Source of the DNA: Vulcanimicrobiota bacterium
GTDB lineage: Bacteria; Vulcanimicrobiota; Vulcanimicrobiia; Vulcanimicrobiales; Vulcanimicrobiaceae
Direction: 5' to 3'
Length of the DNA stretch: 38,835 nt
Assembly: GCA_003136655.1 (NCBI GenBank)
Contig: PLFC01000060.1
Coordinates: forward strand, 16,437-55,271
Both the position numbers and the translations under genes were made by a program. Positions 15,746 through 22,692 of this stretch are shown here, piece after piece. Numbering within the stretch: position 1 is the stretch's first letter; each line of letters starts with the position of its first letter. Below the pieces are notes generated by a model. That model worked only from the letters and a program-made list of their open reading frames with translations. It had not been told where the DNA came from and did not search any database.

Positions 15746-16356
15746 ATTCGGTCGCCACCACCTTCAGCGCGCAGTTTCTCGCTGAAGCACACCGCGTCAT
15801 CGACGGTCTCGACGTCGAGGCCATCGAACGCGCGGTCGACATTCTGGCGAAAACGCGGGCAAGCGGCGGACGCCTGTTCATCCTCGGCGTCGGCGGCAGC
15901 GCGGGCAACGCCTCGCACGCCGTCAACGATTTCCGCAAGATCGTGGGACTCGAGGCCTACGCGCCGACCGACAACGTTTCGGAGTTGACGGCGCGCACCA
16001 ACGACGAAGGTTGGGACACGATCTTCTCCGAGTGGCTCAAGGTCAGCAAGCTGCAGCCCGGCGACACGATCCTCGTGTTCTCGGTCGGCGGCGGCAACGT
16101 CGAGAAAAACGTAAGCCCCAACTTGGTGAAGGCCCTGCAATACGCCAAGGAAGTCGGCAGCAAGGTCATCGGCGTGGTCGGCCGCGACGGCGGCTACACC
16201 GGGCAGGTCGCGGACGCGGCCGTCATCGTGCCGGTCGTCAATCCCGACAATATCACGCCGCATTCCGAGGCCTTTCAGGCCGTGGTCTGGCACCTCATGG
16301 TCAGCCACCCGGCGCTGAAGGCCGCGCAAACCAAGTGGGAGTCGGTCGCCAAGTAG
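15742..16356 (+). CDS. SIS-domain sugar-phosphate isomerase (GmhA-related)
   Basis: This 204-residue, single SIS-domain protein is the size of GmhA, the sedoheptulose-7-phosphate isomerase. It has the phosphosugar loop 'GVGGSAGNASH', a second phosphate loop 'FSVGGGN' where GmhA has the STSGNS type, and 'TPHSEAFQAVVWH' near the C-terminus, where GmhA has its QExH...H active site. The Glu and last His are kept, but the first His of GmhA is not in the same place, so the substrate may differ. The GTG start overlaps the upstream stop as GTGA. It is followed by a GmhB-like phosphatase and a transaldolase, which supports a heptose- or ketose-phosphate route. Confidence 0.8.
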   Translation: MNSVATTFSAQFLAEAHRVIDGLDVEAIERAVDILAKTRASGGRLFILGVGGSAGNASHAVNDFRKIVGLEAYAPTDNVSELTARTNDEGWDTIFSEWLKVSKLQPGDTILVFSVGGGNVEKNVSPNLVKALQYAKEVGSKVIGVVGRDGGYTGQVADAAVIVPVVNPDNITPHSEAFQAVVWHLMVSHPALKAAQTKWESVAK

Positions 16357-16901
16357 ACACCTCGCTGCCCGCGCGACGCGCCGTCTTCCTCGACCGCGAC
16401 GGCGTCCTCAATAAGGCGATCGTCCGCGAGCGGAAGCCCTTTCCACCCGAAACCGTGGAAGCGCTGGAACTCTTGCCCGGCGTCGCTCCGGCGCTCGAGC
16501 GGTTGCGTCGCCGCGGTTTCTTGTTGCTCGTGGTCACCAATCAACCCGACGTCGCGCGCGGCGATCAGCGCCGGGCGACGGTCGACGCACTCAACGCCGA
16601 ACTCGCCCGGCGCCTGCCGCTCGACGACGTCCTGGTCTGTTTTCACGACGACCGCGATGGATGCGATTGCCGCAAACCCTTGCCCGGCTTGCTCTTGCAC
16701 GGAGCGCACCGCTACGGTATCGATTTGCACGGCAGTTTCTTGATCGGCGACCGCTGGCGCGACGTGGAAGCCGGACGGCGGGCGGGAGTTCGCACCGTCT
16801 TCATCGACTATCAATATGACGAACGGCGGCCGGAACCGCCGGCCGATGCGACGGTCGCCGATCTCGGAGCCGCCGTCGACTGGATTGAATCTCACGCCTA
16901 A
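16335..16901 (+). CDS. HAD-IIIA sugar bisphosphate phosphatase (GmhB-like)
   Basis: This 188-residue protein has all the HAD-IIIA/GmhB motifs: 'FLDRDGVLNK' (nucleophile Asp and acid-base Asp), 'VVTNQPDVARG', the zinc-site Cys/His set in 'CFHDDRDGCDCRKP', whose Lys is motif III, and 'IGDRWRDVEAG' as motif IV. GmhB removes the 7-phosphate of D-glycero-manno-heptose 1,7-bisphosphate. There is no ATG near the N-terminus. The GTG at 16335 lies inside the end of the isomerase gene and puts the first motif at about residue 19, so I chose it. It lies in a coupled operon with the isomerase and transaldolase. Confidence 0.85.
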   Translation: MGVGRQVDTSLPARRAVFLDRDGVLNKAIVRERKPFPPETVEALELLPGVAPALERLRRRGFLLLVVTNQPDVARGDQRRATVDALNAELARRLPLDDVLVCFHDDRDGCDCRKPLPGLLLHGAHRYGIDLHGSFLIGDRWRDVEAGRRAGVRTVFIDYQYDERRPEPPADATVADLGAAVDWIESHA

Positions 16902-16905
16902 GGAG
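16900..16905 (+). promoter_or_regulatory. Ribosome-binding site deciding the transaldolase start
   Basis: AAGGAG overlaps the stop of the HAD phosphatase gene and lies 6 bases before the GTG at 16912. The frame is open further upstream inside the phosphatase gene, but this strong site and the family N-terminus point to the GTG. Confidence 0.75.
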
Positions 16906-16911
16906 TGCGCC

Positions 16912-17655
16912 GTGCTACAGAGCTCGCCAAGTCTCGACCATCCCTCCATCGAAAGCCTCAAGGTCAAGATCTTTGCCGACGGCGCGGATAAGGCGGCGAT
17001 CGTCGCGCTCGCGAAAAATCCGGCGATCAAGGGCTTCACGACGAACCCGACGCTGATGCACAAGGCCGGCATCACCGATTACGAGGCATTCGCCCGCGAT
17101 CTGCTCGAAGCGATCGGCGGCTATCCGATTTCGTTCGAAGTCTTCGCCGATGAAAACGCCGAGATGGTGCGCCAAGCAAAACGCATCGCCACCTGGGGCG
17201 ACGAGGTCTACGTCAAAATTCCGGTCACCAATACGCGCCGCGAAACGACGGCGCCCGTCGTGCGCGAGCTGACGCTCTCCGGCGTGAAGGTCAACGTCAC
17301 CGCGCTGATGACCGCGGAACAAGTCGCCGAGGTATGCACCGCACTGGTCGGCGGCGCTCCCGCATGCATCTCCGTCTTTGCCGGACGCGTCGCCGACACC
17401 GGGCGCGATCCCCTGCCGATCATGCGCCGCTCGCTCGAATTCATCGCACCGCTACCCGGCGTGGAATTGATCTGGGCCAGCCCGCGCGAGCTGCTCAACA
17501 TCTTTCACGCCGACTCCATCGGCACGCACATCATCACGGTGACGCACGACATTCTGGGCAAGCTCGGGCTCGTCGGTAAGGACCTCGACGACTATTCGCT
17601 CGATACGGTGAAGATGTTCGCGGCCGACGCGGCCAAAGCGGGCTTCAGCCTCTAG
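16912..17655 (+). CDS. tal: Transaldolase (TalC/F6P-aldolase-like class)
   Basis: This 247-residue protein is of the short transaldolase class. 'IKGFTTNPTLM' near the N-terminus and 'VYVKIPVTNT' are diagnostic, the latter Lys forming the Schiff base. 'VNVTALMT' and 'SVFAGRVADTGRDP' follow, the last being the phosphate-binding part of the barrel. The enzyme moves a dihydroxyacetone unit between sugar phosphates, such as F6P plus E4P to S7P plus G3P, or acts as an aldolase. Being last in an operon with a GmhA-like isomerase and a GmhB-like phosphatase, it may supply sedoheptulose 7-phosphate for a surface sugar rather than serve central metabolism. That role is inference. Confidence 0.9.
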   Translation: MLQSSPSLDHPSIESLKVKIFADGADKAAIVALAKNPAIKGFTTNPTLMHKAGITDYEAFARDLLEAIGGYPISFEVFADENAEMVRQAKRIATWGDEVYVKIPVTNTRRETTAPVVRELTLSGVKVNVTALMTAEQVAEVCTALVGGAPACISVFAGRVADTGRDPLPIMRRSLEFIAPLPGVELIWASPRELLNIFHADSIGTHIITVTHDILGKLGLVGKDLDDYSLDTVKMFAADAAKAGFSL

Positions 17656-17684
17656 CGCACTTTCGCTAGAGCGACACTCTAGCG
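17650..17684. terminator. Bidirectional three-arm hairpin between convergent genes
   Basis: CTCTAGCG occurs at 17650-17657 and again at 17677-17684, and its complement CGCTAGAG lies between at 17664-17671. The middle arm can pair perfectly (8 bp) with either outer arm. The transaldolase stop lies in the left arm and the convergent lipoprotein stop in the right arm, so it probably serves both transcripts. No U-run follows in either direction, so it may act as an mRNA 3'-end stabiliser or a Rho-assisted stop. Confidence 0.55.
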
Positions 17685-17921
17685 CGGGCTCTGCTGCTTC
17701 GACTGGATGATGATGATGACCGACGAGGTCGGGCTCGGATTCGGATTGACCGTCGGCGTGGGCACGGGCGTGGGCACGGGCGTAAAGGGCACCGACGTCG
17801 GGATGCTGCCCGGGCCCGTACTCGACGAACCTCCGCCGCACGCGACCTCCGTCGCCAGAGCACAGAGCCCGACGAGCACGAAAAGAACCTGACGGAGTGG
17901 AGAGCGGCCCAGTGACGTCAT
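17679..17921 (-). CDS. Small Pro/Thr-rich lipoprotein
   Basis: This 80-residue protein has a basic N-terminus, a hydrophobic core 'VLFVLVGLCALA' and a Cys followed by 'GGGSSSTGPG', the usual look of a lipoprotein Cys and linker. The -3 residue is Glu rather than Leu, so the lipobox is weak. The mature part is a short Pro/Thr/Val linker. A 12-bp unit, gtgggcacgggc, is tandemly repeated at 17758-17781 and encodes the repeated 'PVPT'. A hydrophobic 'SSVIIII' patch lies near the C-terminus. No function is evident. It follows the exporter ATPase gene in the same direction. Confidence 0.55.
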   Translation of the reverse strand: MTSLGRSPLRQVLFVLVGLCALATEVACGGGSSSTGPGSIPTSVPFTPVPTPVPTPTVNPNPSPTSSVIIIIQSKQQSPR

Positions 17922-17925
17922 AGAG

Positions 17926-17943
17926 GCCGCGTTTCGCCGCGGC
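17926..17943 (-). terminator. GC-rich hairpin after the exporter ATPase gene
   Basis: GCCGCG-N6-CGCGGC forms a 6-bp stem in the 52-bp gap between the ATPase stop and the lipoprotein start. It has no U-run. It could weaken read-through from the exporter genes or cover the lipoprotein translation start. In such GC-rich DNA chance is possible. Confidence 0.25.
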
Positions 17944-17973
17944 GGGTCGCCGCCCTTCGCCCTCGGACTGCCG

Positions 17974-18747
17974 TTACGGAGCCAAGCGGGCTCGGGCCCG
18001 CGCCAGCCGTTCTTGGGCCGAAGAGTCGACCGAGCGCAGATAGGCGTCGACGACGTCGCCCGGCGACCCGTCCTTGACGATCCCGCCGGCCTGCATCCAA
18101 ATGGCGCGGCTGCACGACTCGCGGATGAACTGCAGATCGTGCGAAACCAGCAGCACGGTCACGTGATCGTGCCACATGCTTTCGATGCGCCGGCGGCTCT
18201 TGTTGCGGAACGACTCATCGCCGACGGATAAGACTTCGTCGAGGATCAGGATGTCGGGATTGGTGTCGGTCGCGATGGCAAAACCCAGGCGCGCCACCAT
18301 GCCCGACGACAGCGCGCGGACGGGCACGTCGGCGAATTCGTCCAGCTCGGCGAATTCCAAAATGAATGGCATCTTGGCGCGCATCTCCGCCGCCGAGTGG
18401 CCCAACAGCACGCCGTAGAGCAGGATGTTGTCGCGCACGGCCAAGTCGGGATCGAAGCCCGCCCCGAGTTCGATCAGCGGCGCGATCGAGCCCTCGACGC
18501 TGACCTTACCTTCGGAAGGCGAGAGTATGCCGCAGATGATTTTGAGCATCGTCGACTTGCCCGACCCGTTGGGCCCGATGATTCCGAGCTTCTCGCCCTT
18601 GGGCAGATCCAGCGACACCGCATCGAGCACGCGCCGCCGCCTGCGCTCGTAGCGCCGCGCCTTCAAGAGCGTGAAGATCCGCCGCTTGAGGTCGAAGCTC
18701 GCCTCTTCTTGAAGCCGCCGCCAGAGACTGACGGCCTCCAAACGCAC
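17974..18747 (-). CDS. wzt: Polysaccharide ABC exporter, ATP-binding subunit (Wzt/KpsT/TagH type)
   Basis: This protein of about 257 residues has an ABC ATPase with Walker A 'GPNGSGKST', signature 'LSSGMVARLGFAI', Walker B 'ILILDEVLSVGDESF' and H-loop 'LLVSHD'. The signature and the 'SVGDESF' tail of Walker B are typical of polysaccharide and teichoic-acid exporters. It ends soon after the nucleotide-binding domain, so it lacks the C-terminal carbohydrate-binding domain of E. coli O8/O9a Wzt. The start is uncertain: GTG at 18747, or TTG at 18756 overlapping the permease stop. It powers export of the lipid-linked glycan with the permease encoded just upstream. Confidence 0.85.
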   Translation of the reverse strand: MRLEAVSLWRRLQEEASFDLKRRIFTLLKARRYERRRRRVLDAVSLDLPKGEKLGIIGPNGSGKSTMLKIICGILSPSEGKVSVEGSIAPLIELGAGFDPDLAVRDNILLYGVLLGHSAAEMRAKMPFILEFAELDEFADVPVRALSSGMVARLGFAIATDTNPDILILDEVLSVGDESFRNKSRRRIESMWHDHVTVLLVSHDLQFIRESCSRAIWMQAGGIVKDGSPGDVVDAYLRSVDSSAQERLARARARLAP

Positions 18748-18752
18748 CGAAC

Positions 18753-19520
18753 TCAAATCAGGTCCATGAACTCGCGACGACGCCACGTGAAGATCGTCAG
18801 TCCCAGACCCAGGCCCAGCGCCCCGATGGCCAAGCTCGCGGCGATGGAGGGCAGGTCGGGCCAGCCGCTGCCCAGCGCCAGATCGCGCAGACTCTGCACC
18901 GTCGGAAACAACGGGTTGAAGACCAGGAAGCGGCGCACGTGCTCGGGCACGATCGCCGCCGGATAGAAGATCGGCAACGTGACCCATGCAAAGAACGTGA
19001 TCAACTCGTAGATGTGCGGGATGTCGCGGAAGTAGACATAGATAGTACTCATCAAATACGCGACGCCCGCACTGAACAGAATCAATCCGGCCAACGGAAG
19101 CGGGAGCAAGAGCGCCCGGAAGACGTCGTGCGTGGAAAAGAGCGTGACCACGATCAACAACGGCAGGACGCCGATGCCCAGTTGCACCGCGTGCGAGGCC
19201 ACGGTCGAGGCCGGAAAGACTTCGAACGGCACGCGAATCTTATTGAGCAAGCCGCTGTTGACCACGATGCTGCTCAGCGCTTGCGACGTAGAGCCGGAGA
19301 AGAACTGGATCACGGTCAGTCCGATGAAAACCACGAGCGCGTAGTGCAGGACCGAACCCGCGTAGTACTGCCGAAAGGCGTAGCCGAAAACGGCCGTGTA
19401 CACGCCCGTCATCAGGAGTGGATTCATCAAAGACCAAACGATGCCCAGGATCGACCCGCGGTAACGCGCCCTCAGCATGCGTTCGGTCAGGACCACCAAG
19501 AGGTCCAACCGGCGCCTCAT
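18753..19520 (-). CDS. wzm: Polysaccharide ABC exporter, permease subunit (Wzm/TagG type)
   Basis: This 255-residue ABC-2-type permease has six hydrophobic segments. 'RARYRGSILGIVWSLMNPL' near the N-terminus is the amphipathic coupling region typical of Wzm/TagG. 'YFRDIPHIYELITFFAWVTLPIFYP' near the C-terminal half is also characteristic. I chose the ATG at 19520 because it gives the usual family length; a longer frame to 19610 would run into the divergent gene's ribosome-binding site. It forms the membrane channel for undecaprenyl-linked polysaccharide. Confidence 0.88.
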   Translation of the reverse strand: MRRRLDLLVVLTERMLRARYRGSILGIVWSLMNPLLMTGVYTAVFGYAFRQYYAGSVLHYALVVFIGLTVIQFFSGSTSQALSSIVVNSGLLNKIRVPFEVFPASTVASHAVQLGIGVLPLLIVVTLFSTHDVFRALLLPLPLAGLILFSAGVAYLMSTIYVYFRDIPHIYELITFFAWVTLPIFYPAAIVPEHVRRFLVFNPLFPTVQSLRDLALGSGWPDLPSIAASLAIGALGLGLGLTIFTWRRREFMDLI

Positions 19521-19556
19521 ACGTGACGGTTCAAAGTCCAAGTGGCACGTTCCCTT

Positions 19557-19580
19557 GCTTTCGCCAGGGCAGTCGAAAGC
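19557..19580. promoter_or_regulatory. Operator-like dyad in the divergent promoter region
   Basis: GCTTTCG and CGAAAGC form a perfect 7-bp inverted repeat with a 10-bp spacer. It sits midway in the 90-bp gap between the leftward exporter operon and the rightward exported FRWVNNDA protein. A dimeric regulator bound here could control both directions. No clear -10/-35 pair is visible. Confidence 0.35.
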
Positions 19581-19610
19581 GAGCGTGGAACGGGCGGCGC
19601 GGAGGTTCAC

Positions 19611-20486
19611 ATGCGAAGTTTTTGGTTTAGACTCGTCGCCCTATCGGCGTGGGCGCTCGTGACCGTGGCGCCGGTCGCCGCAGCGCCCAGCGACATCGTC
19701 TCGCCCGGCAGCGGCCTGACGCTCGGTACGGGATGGTACCTGCACGAGACCGCCGCTGGAAACAGCTTCCGCTGGGTCGCGAACAACGCGCAAATCGTCG
19801 TTAACCGGCCGATCGGTTCTGTAAAGAAAATCGCAATCGTCGCCGAAGCGGGGCCGGGTCTGGGCCAGCCCAAGATGACGGTGCACGTTCTGGATCGCGC
19901 CGGCAAGGAAGTCGCGAGCGGCGTCTTCGACGGCAAACAGCGCGTGCGCTTCGATTTGCCGGTGTCGCCCGGACAAGATACGTCCTTTACGTTGCGCGTC
20001 GACGGCGGCGGCAAGAAGGCGCCGCGCGATCCTCGCACGCTGAACTTCCGCGTCTTCAGCATCGACGACGCGACGAGCGACGCGGCGATCGGCGCGGGCC
20101 ATCCCGACATCGCGGGGCCCGGCATCACCATCGCCGACAATTGGTATCCGCTCGAAGAGTTCAACGGCGCCACGTTTCGCTGGGTCAACAACGACGCGCA
20201 GTTCGAGGTGAAGGCCGATCAGTCGGGCAACCGGCGCCTCAAACTTCTCGTCGCGCCGGGACCCGGTTTACAGAAACCGACGAGCTTCGCCATCTCCCTG
20301 CGCGACGCTTCGGGTCACGAGATCCAAAAGGCCGCCGTTCGCGGCCTGAGCACCGTGTACTTGAGCCTGCCGCTCGCGGCCGGCTCCAATAAGTTCTCGC
20401 TGCACGTCGACGGCGGCGGCAAGTCCGGCATCCACGGCGACAGCAGAACGCTCGATTTCCGGGTGTTCTCGCTGACGGTCGTTTAG
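19611..20486 (+). CDS. Exported protein with two tandem FRWVNNDA domains
   Basis: This 291-residue protein has a signal peptide ('FWFRLVALSAWALVTVAPVAA', cleavage near 'AAA') and two copies of the same roughly 115-residue domain as the protein at 14927-15745. Copy 1 has 'GTGWY', 'SFRWVANNA', 'GPGLG', 'VDGGGKK' and 'LNFRVFSI'. Copy 2 has 'NWYPLE', 'TFRWVNNDA', 'PGPGL', 'VDGGGK' and 'LDFRVFSL'. A GGAGG site 5 bases before the ATG at 19611 decides the start. The mature protein would lie in the periplasm or outside. It is divergent from the exporter operon. Its function is unknown; glycan binding after export is an inference. Confidence 0.75.
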   Translation: MRSFWFRLVALSAWALVTVAPVAAAPSDIVSPGSGLTLGTGWYLHETAAGNSFRWVANNAQIVVNRPIGSVKKIAIVAEAGPGLGQPKMTVHVLDRAGKEVASGVFDGKQRVRFDLPVSPGQDTSFTLRVDGGGKKAPRDPRTLNFRVFSIDDATSDAAIGAGHPDIAGPGITIADNWYPLEEFNGATFRWVNNDAQFEVKADQSGNRRLKLLVAPGPGLQKPTSFAISLRDASGHEIQKAAVRGLSTVYLSLPLAAGSNKFSLHVDGGGKSGIHGDSRTLDFRVFSLTVV

Positions 20487-20558
20487 GGGCCTGTGGGGCT
20501 TGGGACAAGAGGCGGCGCGAAGGCGTACACGTGCCTGAGTCCTACGGCTCCTTTGCGT

Positions 20559-21830
20559 TCACCGGTGCGCGGAGTCGGCGCGGCGCTCGCTGTAGCCGAT
20601 TCCCCGCACCAAATAACACAGCTTACGACGGTCGGCGCCGCGCTCGACCGACGCGGGCCGAAACCAGGAACGCGCCTTGATCGTCAGTTCCAGCGTCTGA
20701 TTCCAAATCGTTTCGGGCAGACGCACGGGCAGCCGGTATTCACCGGGCGATAAACTCTCGACTGCGACCTTTCGCCCGTTGGCGACGACCTCGAGGACTT
20801 GGCGGGCAAACATGCCGGGCGGCAACGAGATGTGCAGTTCGAGAAAACGTCCGTGGCCCGGCGGCAACATGTAGTGGAGTTTTCTCGTCGCCCAGCCGTC
20901 GACGTAGAGCCCTTGGCTCTCGCGGATGACGTAGTGCACGATCCGTCCGCACCAACGCGCAATGAACGCCTGGGCTTTATTGCCGAGCCGGCGTAACGGT
21001 CCGCGGCAGATCGCGGCGATGCGCTCGCCGACGATGCGCTGGTACGTCTCCACACCGTAGATCACGAAGCCCGGCGGAAACGCCGAGCGCCCGTGCCGGC
21101 GCATGATCTTGACCAGCTCCCAAAAGCGGCGTGCGCCGCCGGTCGAGGTCTTGGCCTCGCCGTATTCGCGAATCGAGCCCATGTAGTAGGGCAGGTAGCG
21201 CAACATATGGCGTTTGCCGATGCGCATGAGGATTTCCCAATCCATGCCGTAGTGCAGGTCTCGATCGAGTAGCCCGATCTCGTCGAAGACGTCGCGCCGG
21301 AAGAACACGGTCTGCTGCAAGATGTAGTCGGACATATAGACGAGCTTCCAGAGATTGAACGGCTCCGTGACCGAGAAGCGCTGCTTCACGTTCCCGTCGA
21401 TGTCGATCTGGTAGCCCTCGCCGTACACCGCGCCCAGATCCGGCTCGCGCAAGAACGCGGAGACGACGTGGCCGATCGCACCCGGCAAGAAAACGTCGTC
21501 GGAATTCAACCACGCGACGATCTCTCCGCGAGCCATCGCGAAGCCTTTGTTGATCGCATCGGACTGCCCGCGGTCCTTCTCGGAGATGAAGGTCAGCCGG
21601 TCGGCGTATTCCGCACAGACGGACGCGGTATCGTCGGTCGAGGCGCCGTCGATGATGATGTACTCGACGTTGGGGTAGTCCTGCGCGAGAACGCTCTCGA
21701 TCGTGTCGCGAATGAAACGGCCTTGATTGAATGACGGGGTCACTACCGTTACAAGCGGCAGGTCGGGTCGACGGAGCCTGAACGGCTCAGCTACGATTGA
21801 TTCCGAAGCCACGATGCGCGAGCCAATCAC
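20559..21830 (-). CDS. Family 2 glycosyltransferase with C-terminal beta domain
   Basis: This protein of about 423 residues has a GT-A, GT2 catalytic domain at residues 25-250: 'VVTPSFNQGRFI', 'SVLAQDYPNVEYIIIDG', the metal-binding 'LNSDD', and 'GMDWEILMRI' with the base-supplying acidic residue. From about residue 300 a separate domain follows ('GLYVDGWATRKLHYMLPPG' to 'VRGIGYS'), which reads as a beta sandwich of the kind appended to some polysaccharide GTs. The start is uncertain: GTG at 21830 or at 21812; both overlap the upstream GT2 gene. It is the last gene of the leftward GT operon and converges on the exported FRWVNNDA gene. Donor and acceptor are unknown. Confidence 0.85.
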   Translation of the reverse strand: MIGSRIVASESIVAEPFRLRRPDLPLVTVVTPSFNQGRFIRDTIESVLAQDYPNVEYIIIDGASTDDTASVCAEYADRLTFISEKDRGQSDAINKGFAMARGEIVAWLNSDDVFLPGAIGHVVSAFLREPDLGAVYGEGYQIDIDGNVKQRFSVTEPFNLWKLVYMSDYILQQTVFFRRDVFDEIGLLDRDLHYGMDWEILMRIGKRHMLRYLPYYMGSIREYGEAKTSTGGARRFWELVKIMRRHGRSAFPPGFVIYGVETYQRIVGERIAAICRGPLRRLGNKAQAFIARWCGRIVHYVIRESQGLYVDGWATRKLHYMLPPGHGRFLELHISLPPGMFARQVLEVVANGRKVAVESLSPGEYRLPVRLPETIWNQTLELTIKARSWFRPASVERGADRRKLCYLVRGIGYSERRADSAHR

Positions 21831-22692
21831 GGAGGTAGCGGACGCGATGCCGGTTGATCACCAGGCCGAGGGCCAGGCTCGAAAGCACGTTTAGGCGGCC
21901 CCCGCGCGATTCCTGGAAGAAGTTGTCGCTCCGGTCGAACACGTGGTTGGAGTACGCGACGACCCAATCGTAGGGCACGTACCCGTAGTGCCGGCGGAGC
22001 ACCCTCATCGACTCCTCGTATGCGGCGCGCCGGCGTCCGAGCGTCTTATTGCCCGGGTGCATGCACGAAAACGCGATCTTCGAATCAAACTTCACCGGTG
22101 AAGCGGTTCGCGAAAGCCTGATCCACAGGTCGTAATCGAGCGCGTAGTTCAGCGCCGGATCGAAGCCGCCGGCCGCGCGGAACGCCTCCGCGCGGAAAAA
22201 CGCCGCGGGCTGGCACACGATGCAGCGCATGCCGAGCGAGATCGCGTCGTACGGCTCGACCGGATACGGCCCCAAACGCGAGCCGCCCTCATCGACGTGA
22301 TCGGCCTCGCCGTACACGAACGGAGCCGCCGGATTGCTCGCGAGCGTGGCGACTGCCGCGGAGATGGCGCCGGGAAGATACGCGTCGTCGGCGTTGATGA
22401 AGCCGAATATGTCGCCGCCGGCCGCGGCGAAGCCGGCGTTGAGCGCCTGCGCTTGGCTCGTGCCTTCGAGCACGATGGTCCGAATGCGGTCGCCGTAACT
22501 GCGCACGATCTCCATCGTGCCGTCGCGCGAGCCGCCGTCCACCACGATGTACTCGACGTTCGGATAGTCCTGGGCCAAGACGCTCTCGACCGCCCGCGCG
22601 ATGAACTGGACTCCGTCCAGGACCGGCGTGACGATGGTGACGCGCGGAGGCGACTGCGGACTATTTTCTGGCGCGGAGCCGCTCAATCTCAC
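21787..22692 (-). CDS. Family 2 glycosyltransferase
   Basis: This protein of about 301 residues is of GT2 type. It shows 'TIVTPVLDGVQFI', 'SVLAQDYPNVEYIVVDGGS', 'INADD' as the DxD-like metal site and 'ALDYDLWIRLS' as the ED-type motif. The first 200 residues closely resemble the neighbouring GT2, suggesting duplication, but this one lacks the added C-terminal beta domain. I chose GTG at 22692 (TTG at 22686 is possible); either overlaps the end of the coiled-coil gene by about 30 bp. Confidence 0.85.
   Translation of the reverse strand: MRLSGSAPENSPQSPPRVTIVTPVLDGVQFIARAVESVLAQDYPNVEYIVVDGGSRDGTMEIVRSYGDRIRTIVLEGTSQAQALNAGFAAAGGDIFGFINADDAYLPGAISAAVATLASNPAAPFVYGEADHVDEGGSRLGPYPVEPYDAISLGMRCIVCQPAAFFRAEAFRAAGGFDPALNYALDYDLWIRLSRTASPVKFDSKIAFSCMHPGNKTLGRRRAAYEESMRVLRRHYGYVPYDWVVAYSNHVFDRSDNFFQESRGGRLNVLSSLALGLVINRHRVRYLRDWLAHRGFGINRS

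Noticed and set aside
17758-17781. Short tandem repeat as a CRISPR or phase-variation tract
   Set aside because: Only two copies of a 12-bp unit occur, in frame, encoding a Pro-Thr linker in a lipoprotein.
20487-20558. Rho-independent terminator between the exported FRWVNNDA gene and the convergent GT2 gene
   Set aside because: The best pairing (gcgaagg with cctttgc) has a wobble and a 26-base loop, and there is no U-run.
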